13,940 nucleotides of DNA from Desulfuromonadales bacterium (GCA_030630015.1 DAOVNV010000032.1:1-13940); one strand, 5' to 3'. Positions 6,872 through 13,623 are shown, numbered from the stretch's first letter. The notes: generated by a model not told the origin, from the letters alone. Translations and numbers: made by a program.

Positions 6872-7640
6872 TGCCCCACTCCTTTGTCTTATCGTCCATC
6901 TTCTTCAATTGAGCTGCAGTCAGTCCAAACCTTCTGTGCCTGCGACTATATTCGGACAAGGCATCATGCAGGTGAACAACATTAAAATCAGGCCAGAGCA
7001 CATCTGTAAAATACAGTTCCGAATATGCCAGTTGCCAGAGCAGGAAGTTGCTAATCCGCATTTCACCACTGGTACGGATCAGCAAATCCGGATCGGGGAG
7101 GCCGCTGGTATCCAGAGCCGCCACAACATCGGTCTCGCCTATGTCCCCTGGAGAAATTTCGCCGGCTACGGCCCTTGCCGACAACTTGCGAACCACACGA
7201 ACCAGTTCATTCCGCGCACCATATGAGAGCGCAAGGGTCAGCACCAAGTTGTTGTTGGTTGAAGTTTTCTGGACAATGTCATCCAGAATTTTCCTGATCT
7301 TTATGGGGAGTCGATCGATCTCACCAATCGCATTCAGGCGGATCTTGCGTTCCTGCAACGAGGAAAGCTCTTTTTGCAGAAAGCGTCCGAGCAGACCCAT
7401 CAGGGCCTCGACTTCTTCCCGGGGGCGACCCCAGTTTTCAGAACTGAATGCATAAAGCGTCAGATGATTCATCCCGAGCGCCAGGCACTCATCGACAATG
7501 GACTGGACCACGTCGACTCCCTTGCGGTGGCCGACAATCCGCGGCAAGTGCCTTTGCTCGGCCCAGCGGCCATTGCCGTCCATGATGATAGCGAGATGCC
7601 CCGGCACACGCATGGGATTCTGTTCGGAGAGGTTGTTCAT
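6867..7640 (-). CDS. uppS: Undecaprenyl diphosphate synthase (cis-prenyltransferase)
   Basis: Adds isopentenyl-PP units to farnesyl-PP to form the C55 lipid carrier for peptidoglycan and surface polysaccharides. The 257-residue protein carries HLAIIMDGNGRWA (15-27, catalytic D21), GHRKG (37-41), LYAFSSENWGRP (62-73), LSYGARNE (138-145) and the diphosphate-binding RTSGEMRISNFLLWQ (189-203), then YTDVLWPDF-like YFTDVLWPDF. The start at ATG 7640 lacks a clear ribosome binding site and would lie roughly 15 bases after the predicted transcription start. M10 is an alternative, also without one. The gene follows a strong terminator and has its own promoter, so it heads the envelope cluster. Its 3' end contains the ribosome binding site of cdsA. 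Confidence 0.97.
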   Translation of the reverse strand: MNNLSEQNPMRVPGHLAIIMDGNGRWAEQRHLPRIVGHRKGVDVVQSIVDECLALGMNHLTLYAFSSENWGRPREEVEALMGLLGRFLQKELSSLQERKIRLNAIGEIDRLPIKIRKILDDIVQKTSTNNNLVLTLALSYGARNELVRVVRKLSARAVAGEISPGDIGETDVVAALDTSGLPDPDLLIRTSGEMRISNFLLWQLAYSELYFTDVLWPDFNVVHLHDALSEYSRRHRRFGLTAAQLKKMDDKTKEWGN

Positions 7641-7661
7641 AAGTGGTTCAACTTAACACAA

Positions 7662-7690
7662 TCATTAAAGATTGAATAGATGATGAACAA
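7662..7690 (-). promoter_or_regulatory. Sigma-70-like promoter for uppS
   Basis: On the minus strand TTGTTC (7685-7690) and TAATGA (7662-7667) are separated by exactly 17 bases. The predicted start, near 7655, leaves only about 15 bases before the uppS ATG. The promoter lies just past the ferredoxin terminator, as needed for the downstream genes. Confidence 0.55.
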
Positions 7691-7704
7691 GACAAGCTAT
7701 AAAA

Positions 7705-7728
7705 AAGGGGCGCCTCGCGGCGCCCCTT
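7705..7728 (-). terminator. Strong rho-independent terminator after the ferredoxin gene
   Basis: An 8-bp all-GC stem, GGGGCGCC with GGCGCCCC (7707-7714 and 7719-7726), is extended by two A-T pairs and closed by a 4-base loop. On the minus strand it is followed by TTTTTT (7701-7706). It begins six bases after the ferredoxin stop codon and separates the translation cluster from the uppS cluster. Confidence 0.92.
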
Positions 7729-7733
7729 GCGAT

Positions 7734-7892
7734 CTATTCGATAATGGCATCAACCGGGCAACTACTCACGCATGCCATGCAATCGGTACAGTCCTCAGTG
7801 ATCATGTAAATCTCGTCTGACTCGACAATCGCTCCAACCGGACAGGCTTCCGCACAGGTCCCGCAGGCGATGCACTCATCGGTAATCTTCAT
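7734..7892 (-). CDS. 2[4Fe-4S] ferredoxin, clostridial type, 52 residues
   Basis: A small soluble low-potential electron carrier. The protein begins MKITDECIACGTCAEACPVG and contains two complete CxxCxxCxxxCP motifs: C7, C10, C13, C17 and C35, C38, C41, C45. Each cluster takes three cysteines from one motif and the fourth from the other. The internal pseudo-twofold repeat, with both halves ending in CPVxAI, is obvious. ATG 7892 follows GGAGG at a 6-base spacing. It lies 34 bases after frr and is closed by a strong terminator, so it is probably the last gene of the rpsB-tsf-pyrH-frr transcript. Partners cannot be read from the sequence. The MEP-pathway reductases IspG and IspH are plausible clients given dxr nearby, but that is speculation. 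Confidence 0.95.
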   Translation of the reverse strand: MKITDECIACGTCAEACPVGAIVESDEIYMITEDCTDCMACVSSCPVDAIIE

Positions 7893-7926
7893 GAGGATCC
7901 TCCGTTTCCCAGTAATGTGGGTGCAG

Positions 7927-8484
7927 CTAAATCTCCATCAGCTCTTTTTCTTTCCCCTCAATAACACTGTCAATCTTCTTGACGTACTGATCCGTCAACT
8001 CCTGGACTTCCTTTTCACCCCTCTTCAGGTCATCCTCGGAAAGGTCTTTGTCTTTTTCCATTTTTTTCAGGGTGTCGTTTGCATCGCGTCTGGCGTTGCG
8101 AACTCCTATCTTGGCATCTTCTCCCATCCGCTTGACCTGCTTGACCATCTCCTTGCGGCGCTCTTCAGTCAAGGGAGGGAAAGCCAGTCGAATCAACTGC
8201 CCGTCTGAGGTGGGATTGAGCCCCAGGTCCGCCTTGAAAATTGCCTTTTCAATGTCCGGGATCAGGTTCTTTTCCCAAGGCTGAATGGTAATCAGGCGCG
8301 GTTCCGGAACGGCCAGGGTCCCGACCTGGTTGAGTTGGGTCGGCGTTCCATAATAATCCACTCGAATGTCATCCAGCAACGACAGGGATGCCCTTCCCGT
8401 ACGAACTTTGCCGAGATCGCGTTTGAGTGCCTCGATAGACTTTTCCATCCCGGCAGACGCCTCGGACTTCACTTCATCAATCAT
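7927..8484 (-). CDS. frr: Ribosome recycling factor
   Basis: With EF-G it splits the post-termination ribosome into subunits. The protein has 185 residues from ATG 8484, exactly the usual family length, and is all-helical domain I plus a small beta domain II. It shows KRDLGKVRTGRAS (in the first long helix), YYGTPTQLNQVGTLAVPEPRL (domain II), NPTSDGQLIRLAFPPLTEERRKE and a charged C-terminal helix. The frame stays open upstream to 8550, but that part overlaps pyrH and is not family-like. The ribosome binding site GGAG is nine bases before the ATG and is part of the pyrH 3' end, with four bases between stop and start. The pyrH-frr order is widely conserved. Confidence 0.97.
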   Translation of the reverse strand: MIDEVKSEASAGMEKSIEALKRDLGKVRTGRASLSLLDDIRVDYYGTPTQLNQVGTLAVPEPRLITIQPWEKNLIPDIEKAIFKADLGLNPTSDGQLIRLAFPPLTEERRKEMVKQVKRMGEDAKIGVRNARRDANDTLKKMEKDKDLSEDDLKRGEKEVQELTDQYVKKIDSVIEGKEKELMEI

Positions 8485-8488
8485 GGTT

Positions 8489-9214
8489 TCACTCTCCTTT
8501 GATAATCGTTCCGATCGGCTCGCCGCAAACAACCCTCCTGATATTACCATGTTGGGTCAAATCAAAAACAATGATTGGCAGATTGTTGTCCATACACAAG
8601 GAGGTTGCCGTTGAATCCATGACCTGAAGACCCATTTTGAGAACATCAAGATAGTTCAGGCTCTCATACTTGACAGCAGAGCTGTCTTTGGCCGGATCGG
8701 CAGTGTACACACCGTCAACCTTGGTGGCCTTGAGGATCACTTCAGCACCAATTTCAATGGCACGCAAACTGGCGGCAGTATCCGTGGTAAAAAACGGGTT
8801 GCCCGTACCGGCACCGAAGATGACCACACGCCCCTTGTCCAGATGGCGTACCGCGCGACGGCGGATATAGGGTTCAGCGACAGTCTGCATCTCGATAGCA
8901 GACTGGACCCGGGTAATCACACCGCACTTCTCGAGTGCATCCTGCATGGCCAGGCTGTTCATGACTGTCGCCAACATCCCCATATAATCGGCGCTGGCAC
9001 GATCCATCCCCATGGACGCCGCAGCGACACCACGGAAGATGTTGCCGCCGCCTATCACCAGGGCAACCTGCACTCCAAGACTGGCAACATCACGAACCTC
9101 TTCAGCAATCCCCCGAATGACATCCGGATCGATCCCGAAGCCTTGCTGGCCGGCAAGCGCTTCACCGCTCAGCTTGAGAAGAATACGTTTGTAGTGCGGT
9201 TCGTTTTGGGACAT
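8489..9214 (-). CDS. pyrH: Uridylate kinase (UMP kinase)
   Basis: Phosphorylates UMP to UDP with ATP. It is the hexameric bacterial UMP kinase of the amino-acid kinase superfamily, typically activated by GTP and inhibited by UTP. The 241-residue protein has KRILLKLSGEAL (9-20), VIGGGNIFRG (53-62), FGAGTGNPFFTTDTAA (133-148) and KATKVDGVYTADP (162-174), all family signatures. The start is either ATG 9214 or the GTG immediately before it (9217). An AGG lies 11 or 8 bases upstream respectively, so the choice between 241 and 242 residues is not decided by the sequence. It follows tsf by about 24 bases. Confidence 0.96.
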   Translation of the reverse strand: MSQNEPHYKRILLKLSGEALAGQQGFGIDPDVIRGIAEEVRDVASLGVQVALVIGGGNIFRGVAAASMGMDRASADYMGMLATVMNSLAMQDALEKCGVITRVQSAIEMQTVAEPYIRRRAVRHLDKGRVVIFGAGTGNPFFTTDTAASLRAIEIGAEVILKATKVDGVYTADPAKDSSAVKYESLNYLDVLKMGLQVMDSTATSLCMDNNLPIIVFDLTQHGNIRRVVCGEPIGTIIKGE

Positions 9215-9238
9215 CACGTTACCAACCTGTCGAGAGGG

Positions 9239-10150
9239 TTAATTTGTCATCGAAGCAACTTCAGCGGCAAAATCGTCTTCGCGCTTCTCGATACCTTCGC
9301 CCAGCTGGTAGCGGACAAAACCGGCCAACTGGACATCACAAGCCAATTCCTTGGCAAGAGACTGGACCACTTGACTGACTTTCTTATCGGTATCGATGAC
9401 ATAAACCTGCTCAAGCAGGCAGACCTCGCCGAAAAACTTGTTAATCTGCCCCTCGATAATCTTGTCGACAATCTTTTCGGGCTTACCACTGTCCAGGGCC
9501 TTGGCCCGCATGATTTCCTTTTCCTTGTCGACAATCGCAGCCGGAATCTGTTCACGGGTAAGGTACTGGGGGTTGGCAGCTGCGACATGCATGGCAATCT
9601 GACGGGCCAGGGTCGAGACGCCCTCATCCGTGCTTGCAGTTGCCAGGGCAACGCTGACCCCGATTTTGCCGTTGCCGTGAACATATGAAGCGACAACGCC
9701 TGCGGAGACTTCAGTCCGTTCAAAACGGCGGATGCTGATATTTTCACCGATCGTTGCTATCTGGTGGGTCTGCTCTTCTGCGACAGTTCGGCCGGTTTCG
9801 GGGAAAGGCAGTGCCAGCAGAGCCTCCAGGTTCGCAGGGGCTTCATCCAGAGCAGTTTGGGCAACACCGTTGACAAAACCCTTAAAGGCATCATTCTTGG
9901 CGACGAAGTCGGTTTCAGCGTTCACTTCAACAACAGCACAGCGATTTGCATCGGATACTGCAGCGACCAGACCTTCAGCAGCAACCCGACCGGCCTTTTT
10001 GGCCGCTGCAGAAAGACCTTTCTTACGCAGCAGATCAATTGCCTGCTCCATATCGCCATCTGTCTCAGTCAGCGCCTTCTTGCAATCCATCATTCCGGCA
10101 CCGGTTTTTGCTCGCAGTTCGGCAACCATCTTTGCGGTAATATTAGCCAC
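9239..10150 (-). CDS. tsf: Translation elongation factor Ts
   Basis: Guanine-nucleotide exchange factor for EF-Tu. The protein has 303 residues. The N-terminal UBA-like domain reads VAELRAKTGAGMMDCKKALT (9-28), with the Tu-contacting region following, then NAETDFVAKND, the second signature. The rest forms the core and dimerisation domain. The start is GTG 10150, five bases after a strong AAGGAGG. An out-of-frame ATG overlaps it but leads nowhere. It follows rpsB after 93 bases that contain a terminator-like hairpin, the classic rpsB-tsf pairing. Confidence 0.97.
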   Translation of the reverse strand: MANITAKMVAELRAKTGAGMMDCKKALTETDGDMEQAIDLLRKKGLSAAAKKAGRVAAEGLVAAVSDANRCAVVEVNAETDFVAKNDAFKGFVNGVAQTALDEAPANLEALLALPFPETGRTVAEEQTHQIATIGENISIRRFERTEVSAGVVASYVHGNGKIGVSVALATASTDEGVSTLARQIAMHVAAANPQYLTREQIPAAIVDKEKEIMRAKALDSGKPEKIVDKIIEGQINKFFGEVCLLEQVYVIDTDKKVSQVVQSLAKELACDVQLAGFVRYQLGEGIEKREDDFAAEVASMTN

Positions 10151-10192
10151 ATCGGCCTCCTTGTACTCAGTAATCTATTGTTTCGAAACGGT

Positions 10193-10221
10193 AAAAAGGC
10201 GGCTGCAGAGCAGACCGCCTT
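10193..10221 (-). terminator. Terminator-like hairpin between rpsB and tsf
   Basis: On the minus strand AAGGCGG, a bulged T, CTGC, a TCT loop, GCAG and CCGCCTT form an 11-bp stem with one bulge (10196-10221), followed by a short T-run (TTTTT overlapping the stem base). Because tsf has no clear promoter of its own after it, the hairpin probably works as a partial terminator or attenuator that sets S2 to EF-Ts output, rather than a full stop. Confidence 0.6.
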
Positions 10222-10243
10222 GTTCCGGATCAACCAGTTTAAA

Positions 10244-11140
10244 TCATGCCTCGGCGACAGGCTTCTCTTCGGCCTTGGCAACAGGCTTCTCTTCAGCCTT
10301 GGCAACTTCTTCTACGGCGGCAACTTCTTCTACAGCCGGAGCCGGTGCCTTGGAAGCAACCTTTTCAATAACGGGAATTTCCTTCTCGGCAACAACGGGT
10401 TCCTGGACGGTTTCTTCCTGATCCGCACCTTCAGCATCGACGCGGAGAGCCTCTTGTCTGGCCGCGGCACCGTCGATGCAGGCATCAGCCATTTTTGACG
10501 CAAACAGGCGGATAGCCCGAATGGCGTCATCGTTGCCGGGGATAACGTAATCTATTTCGTCAGGGTCGCAGTTGGTATCGACAACAGCCACGACCGGCAC
10601 CCCGAGCTTGCGGGCTTCACGTACCGCAATCAATTCCTTCTTGGGATCAATAATAAAAACCGCACCGGGCAGACGGGTCATGCCTTTGATTCCGCCAAGG
10701 CTTTTCTCCAGTTTGACCCTCTCCCGCTCAAGCTGCAGGGTTTCCTTCTTGGTCAGAAGGTCGTAGGTGCCATCTTCGGCCATTACCTCGATTTTCTTGA
10801 GACGGTCGATGCTGCGCTTGATGGTCGAGAAGTTGGTCAGCATGCCGCCGAGCCAGCGGTTGTTCACGTAATACTGATCGGCACGGAGGGACTCCTCAAC
10901 GATCGAATCCTGAGCCTGCTTCTTGGTGCCGACAAAAAGAACCTTCTCGCCTTTCTTGACAGTTTCTTCGATAAAACTGTAAGCCGCACGAAAATGGCGA
11001 ACTGTTTTCTGAAGGTCGATAATGTAGATCCCGTTTCGGGCACCGAAAATGTAGGGCTTCATTTTCGGGTTCCAACGACGGGTCTGATGCCCGAAGTGAA
11101 CTCCGGCTTCCAGCAACTGCTTCATGGTAATCTGCGACAT
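10244..11140 (-). CDS. rpsB: 30S ribosomal protein S2 with long repetitive C-terminal tail
   Basis: Small-subunit protein needed for binding S1 and for translation initiation. The protein has 298 residues. The S2 core occupies about 1-225: MKQLLEAGVHFGHQTRRWNP (6-25), FIIDPKKELIAVREARKLGVPVVAVVDTN (162-190), DPDEIDYVIPGNDDAIRAI (192-210) and so on. After it comes a low-complexity tail of about 70 residues rich in Ala, Glu, Val and Lys, ending in two copies of AKAEEKPV encoded by tandem DNA repeats. Many S2 proteins stop near 230-260 residues, so this tail is long. ATG 11140 follows AAAGGAG at a 7-base spacing. It heads the translation cluster and is divergent from lptF. Confidence 0.98.
   Translation of the reverse strand: MSQITMKQLLEAGVHFGHQTRRWNPKMKPYIFGARNGIYIIDLQKTVRHFRAAYSFIEETVKKGEKVLFVGTKKQAQDSIVEESLRADQYYVNNRWLGGMLTNFSTIKRSIDRLKKIEVMAEDGTYDLLTKKETLQLERERVKLEKSLGGIKGMTRLPGAVFIIDPKKELIAVREARKLGVPVVAVVDTNCDPDEIDYVIPGNDDAIRAIRLFASKMADACIDGAAARQEALRVDAEGADQEETVQEPVVAEKEIPVIEKVASKAPAPAVEEVAAVEEVAKAEEKPVAKAEEKPVAEA
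10257..10340 (-). repeat. In-frame tandem repeats in the 3' end of rpsB
   Basis: Two 24-bp units (10257-10280 and 10281-10304), differing at one base, encode the repeated AKAEEKPV. They are followed directly by two 18-bp units (10305-10322 and 10323-10340), differing at three bases, that encode the AVEEVA-type repeats. All unit lengths are multiples of three, so copy-number changes keep the frame. This is a minisatellite-like block inside an essential gene. Confidence 0.85.
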
Positions 11141-11188
11141 ACTGCTACTCCTTTGAATTGGTTTTTGGCCTCCGTTTCCGTCATCCCT

Positions 11189-11217
11189 GGCACCGACCGG
11201 ACTTTTTATCCGGCACC
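11189..11217 (-). promoter_or_regulatory. Structured rpsB leader element (possible S2 autoregulatory site)
   Basis: The roughly 110-base rpsB leader has a CCGGA/TCCGG hairpin (11197-11201 and 11209-11213, 7-base A/T-rich loop) flanked by a direct repeat of GGCACC on the plus strand (11189-11194 and 11212-11217). S2 autoregulates rpsB-tsf through an mRNA leader in gammaproteobacteria. Whether this leader does the same cannot be told from the sequence alone. Confidence 0.3.
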
Positions 11218-11256
11218 CGGTTCAGGTCAGGAAACGTGCGTTTTAAAAAACAAATC

Positions 11257-11285
11257 TCTATACCATGAGCGCTTGCTCAAATCAA
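11257..11285 (-). promoter_or_regulatory. Sigma-70 promoter of the rpsB operon with palindromic spacer
   Basis: On the minus strand TTGATT (11280-11285) and TATAGA (11257-11262) are separated by exactly 17 bases. The predicted start is near 11250, giving a leader of about 110 bases before rpsB. The spacer contains the inverted repeat TGAGC-GCTT-GCTCA (11266-11279), which could be an operator. Confidence 0.65.
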
Positions 11286-11355
11286 GAGATTTTATCCTTG
11301 TACACATAGATCTCATGGAGGATCCGTATTTACAATTCAGACACTGATGTACTAG

Positions 11356-11361
11356 TATAAT
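11356..11361 (+). promoter_or_regulatory. Perfect -10 hexamer just before lptF
   Basis: TATAAT is present 5 bases before the lptF ATG. There is no good -35 at 16-18 bases, although a TTTACA lies 21 bases upstream. A second, weaker -10 (TACAAT, 11331-11336) could give a start near 11343. If the perfect hexamer is used, transcription would start at about the A of the ATG. Confidence 0.4.
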
Positions 11362-11366
11362 GGGCT

Positions 11367-12551
11367 ATGTCCAGATCGCAAATTCACCGTTACATATACA
11401 GGGAGGTTCTGTCACCGACATTACTCGGCCTGCTGGTCTTCACCCTGGTTCTGCTCATGGGACGCCTGGTCAAACTTGTCGATCTGGTCATCAACAAGGG
11501 TATATCCTTGTGGGACATTCTGATCCTTTTCGGAACCATGATCCCCTCGTTCCTGACGATCTCTCTGCCCCTGGCCCTCTTGATGGGTATCATGATCGGG
11601 CTCAGCCGCATGTCTGCCGACAGTGAAACAATCGCACTTAAAGCCGCCGGCTTGAGTCTGACGAACATCGGGCTTCCAGTCTTTGCTCTCGCCATTATTT
11701 TTTCCCTGCTGACCGGTGCGGCGGGCTTGTGGGCCGAACCATGGGGATACCGGGCCTTCAAGACCAAGGTTTTCGAGATCACGAGGCAGAAGGCCAGTAT
11801 CGGATTTCGGCCACAAATATTCATGGATCAGTTCGACAACCTGGTGTTTTATGCAGACAGCCTGGATGATCGTACTGGAAAGTTCCGGAACCTGTTCATC
11901 GTGGAAAAACGGGCCGAGGGCGACACCCTGATCGTCGCCGATTCTGGTCAGGTCTCGGCTGATGCCGTGCATGAGACCGTGACCATCCATCTCTCTGATG
12001 GCAGCATTCATCGGCTTGGAGACGGGGCCAGCGACAACAGCTACCAGATTATCAACTTCCGAAATTACGATGTTCATCCGGATCTGGGTCCATCCGCCTT
12101 GCCAAAAGTCAGATCACGCATCAAAGCCAAGGAGCTTTCTTCAGCGGAGCTCATGAACAAGATCAGGGGAGAAGACAACGAGAGCAAACGCCATCTTCTC
12201 AATGCGGAACTGTATCGCCGTTTCAGTACTCCGTTGGCACCCCTGCTTTTCGCACTTTTCGCACTCCCTTTTGGTATCCAGTCACAGCGTTCCGGACGCA
12301 GTGGGGGAATCATCATCGGCCTGATGATCTACCTTTGTTACTATTTTCTGTTTTCTCTAGCGAAAACCATGACCGCAGAAGGAACCGCACCGGCCTGGCT
12401 GTCATTCTGGGCCATGCACCTGGTTATGATTTCAGCAGGTCTTTATCTGCTGCACCGGAGTTCGCTGGAAAAACCCAATCGCGTGGTCGTCTGGGTCAAC
12501 ATCGTACTGGCCAGATTTAAAGCGAGGAATTCTCAGAGTGAGAACTCTTAA
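11367..12551 (+). CDS. lptF: LPS export ABC transporter permease LptF
   Basis: One of two inner-membrane subunits of the LptB2FG transporter, which extracts LPS from the inner membrane and passes it to LptC and the periplasmic bridge. The protein has 394 residues. It has an N-terminal amphipathic segment RSQIHRYIYREVLSP, hydrophobic segments near 17-38, 50-80 and 100-122, a periplasmic beta-jellyroll region of roughly 125-275, and hydrophobic segments near 288-304, 313-333 and 342-363. This is the YjgP/YjgQ family layout. ATG 11367 is the only reasonable start, because the next in-frame start codons lie inside the first membrane segment, yet no ribosome binding site precedes it. It is divergent from rpsB and overlaps lptG by 14 bases. 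LptF and LptG are paralogues; first place in the pair and the N-terminus favour LptF. Confidence 0.92.
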   Translation: MSRSQIHRYIYREVLSPTLLGLLVFTLVLLMGRLVKLVDLVINKGISLWDILILFGTMIPSFLTISLPLALLMGIMIGLSRMSADSETIALKAAGLSLTNIGLPVFALAIIFSLLTGAAGLWAEPWGYRAFKTKVFEITRQKASIGFRPQIFMDQFDNLVFYADSLDDRTGKFRNLFIVEKRAEGDTLIVADSGQVSADAVHETVTIHLSDGSIHRLGDGASDNSYQIINFRNYDVHPDLGPSALPKVRSRIKAKELSSAELMNKIRGEDNESKRHLLNAELYRRFSTPLAPLLFALFALPFGIQSQRSGRSGGIIIGLMIYLCYYFLFSLAKTMTAEGTAPAWLSFWAMHLVMISAGLYLLHRSSLEKPNRVVVWVNIVLARFKARNSQSENS

Positions 12552-13623
12552 CCTCTACATTGCTTCCATTTTTCTCAGGTTCTTCCTGGTTATACTGGCG
12601 GCCCTGGTCTCGCTGTACGCTCTCGTTGACTTTCTTGAGAAGGTCGATGATTTCATTGAGCATGGTGCGACGTTTGCGCACTATCTCTTTTACCCTCTAT
12701 ACAATCTGCCGCTGATCCTTTCCAACACCCTGCCGATGGCGATCCTGCTGGGTGCGTTTGCCACGATCGGCGCCTTGTCCCGTACGAGTCAGCTGACAGC
12801 TCTTTTTGGCAGCGGTGTGAGCTTCAACCAGATCAGCCGCCCCCTTTTTCTATGCGGAATGGTTCTGTGCCTCTTGGTTTTTCTTGGCAATGCCTGGGTT
12901 CTGCCCCTGGCAAACCGTGAAGCTCATTACCTGGTCAAAACAGAAATCAAAGGTTCCGAGACTGTCAAAATTAAGAGTGAAAATCTCTATCTGCGTGATA
13001 ACAACATGATCCTTGGCATTGCTTATTCTTTTCCGCATAAGAGCGAGATTGCTGGAGTGTCGCTGTTAACGTTTGACGAGAATTTTCAACTCAGTAAGCG
13101 CCTGGAGGCAGATCGTGGCTATTATCAGAAAGATGGGCATTGGAAGCTCAAAAACGTCAAGACCTGGGATTTTTCTCCAGTCACACGAGAGATCAGCTCT
13201 TATGCAAAGTACGACAAACAACTAGTCAACTTGCACAGGGAACCGGACAGTCTTCTGCACCTCTGGCAAAACCCGGAAGACATGACTCTGCCAGAGTTAG
13301 CGCACAATATCGGTAAATTCCGCAGTGAAGGCCAGGATTCACGGCAACATCAGATTGAATTGCAGGTTCGCCTGGCCAAGTCAGCCACACCCCTGGTTAT
13401 GGTGCTGCTCGGCATTCCCTTTGCCATGCAGCGCGGCCGTCAGGCGAACTTCTCCGTGGGGTTTATTACTAGCCTCATTATTTTCATTGTTTATTTTTTA
13501 TTGCAGGCAACCTTTACCGCTTTTGCCAGCGCAGCAATCCTCTCACCCTTGGTGGCGGCTTGGGCGGCGAACGTTCTTCTGGCTCTGGCCGGCATCTGGT
13601 TGTTTTTAAGGGTGCAAAGTTAG
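12538..13623 (+). CDS. lptG: LPS export ABC transporter permease LptG
   Basis: The second membrane subunit of LptB2FG. The protein has 361 residues beginning MRTLNLYIASIFLRFFLVIL. Hydrophobic segments lie near 13-31, 52-80 and 101-124, then the periplasmic jellyroll of roughly 130-270, then hydrophobic segments near 283-297, 305-323 and 332-358. The layout matches LptF and the YjgQ family. The start is GTG 12538, inside the end of lptF, with GAGG ten bases upstream, so translation is probably coupled. LptB, LptC and LptA are not in the window. No clear terminator hairpin follows, only a T7 run near 13664-13670 without a convincing stem. Confidence 0.92.
   Translation: MRTLNLYIASIFLRFFLVILAALVSLYALVDFLEKVDDFIEHGATFAHYLFYPLYNLPLILSNTLPMAILLGAFATIGALSRTSQLTALFGSGVSFNQISRPLFLCGMVLCLLVFLGNAWVLPLANREAHYLVKTEIKGSETVKIKSENLYLRDNNMILGIAYSFPHKSEIAGVSLLTFDENFQLSKRLEADRGYYQKDGHWKLKNVKTWDFSPVTREISSYAKYDKQLVNLHREPDSLLHLWQNPEDMTLPELAHNIGKFRSEGQDSRQHQIELQVRLAKSATPLVMVLLGIPFAMQRGRQANFSVGFITSLIIFIVYFLLQATFTAFASAAILSPLVAAWAANVLLALAGIWLFLRVQS

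Noticed and set aside
8843..9688. Plus-strand open frame of 281 codons opposite pyrH and tsf
   Set aside because: Antisense shadow of two conserved genes; no family-like motifs and no ribosome binding site supporting it.
9732..10498. Two overlapping plus-strand frames, one Ser/Ala-rich and one Phe/Leu/Gly-rich with repeats
   Set aside because: Both are antisense translations of tsf and the repetitive rpsB tail; the apparent repeats are the S2 tandem repeats read backwards.
10994..11347. Plus-strand frame spanning the rpsB start and the rpsB-lptF spacer
   Set aside because: Most of it is antisense to the conserved S2 N-terminus and the remainder covers the rpsB promoter and leader; no domain is recognisable.
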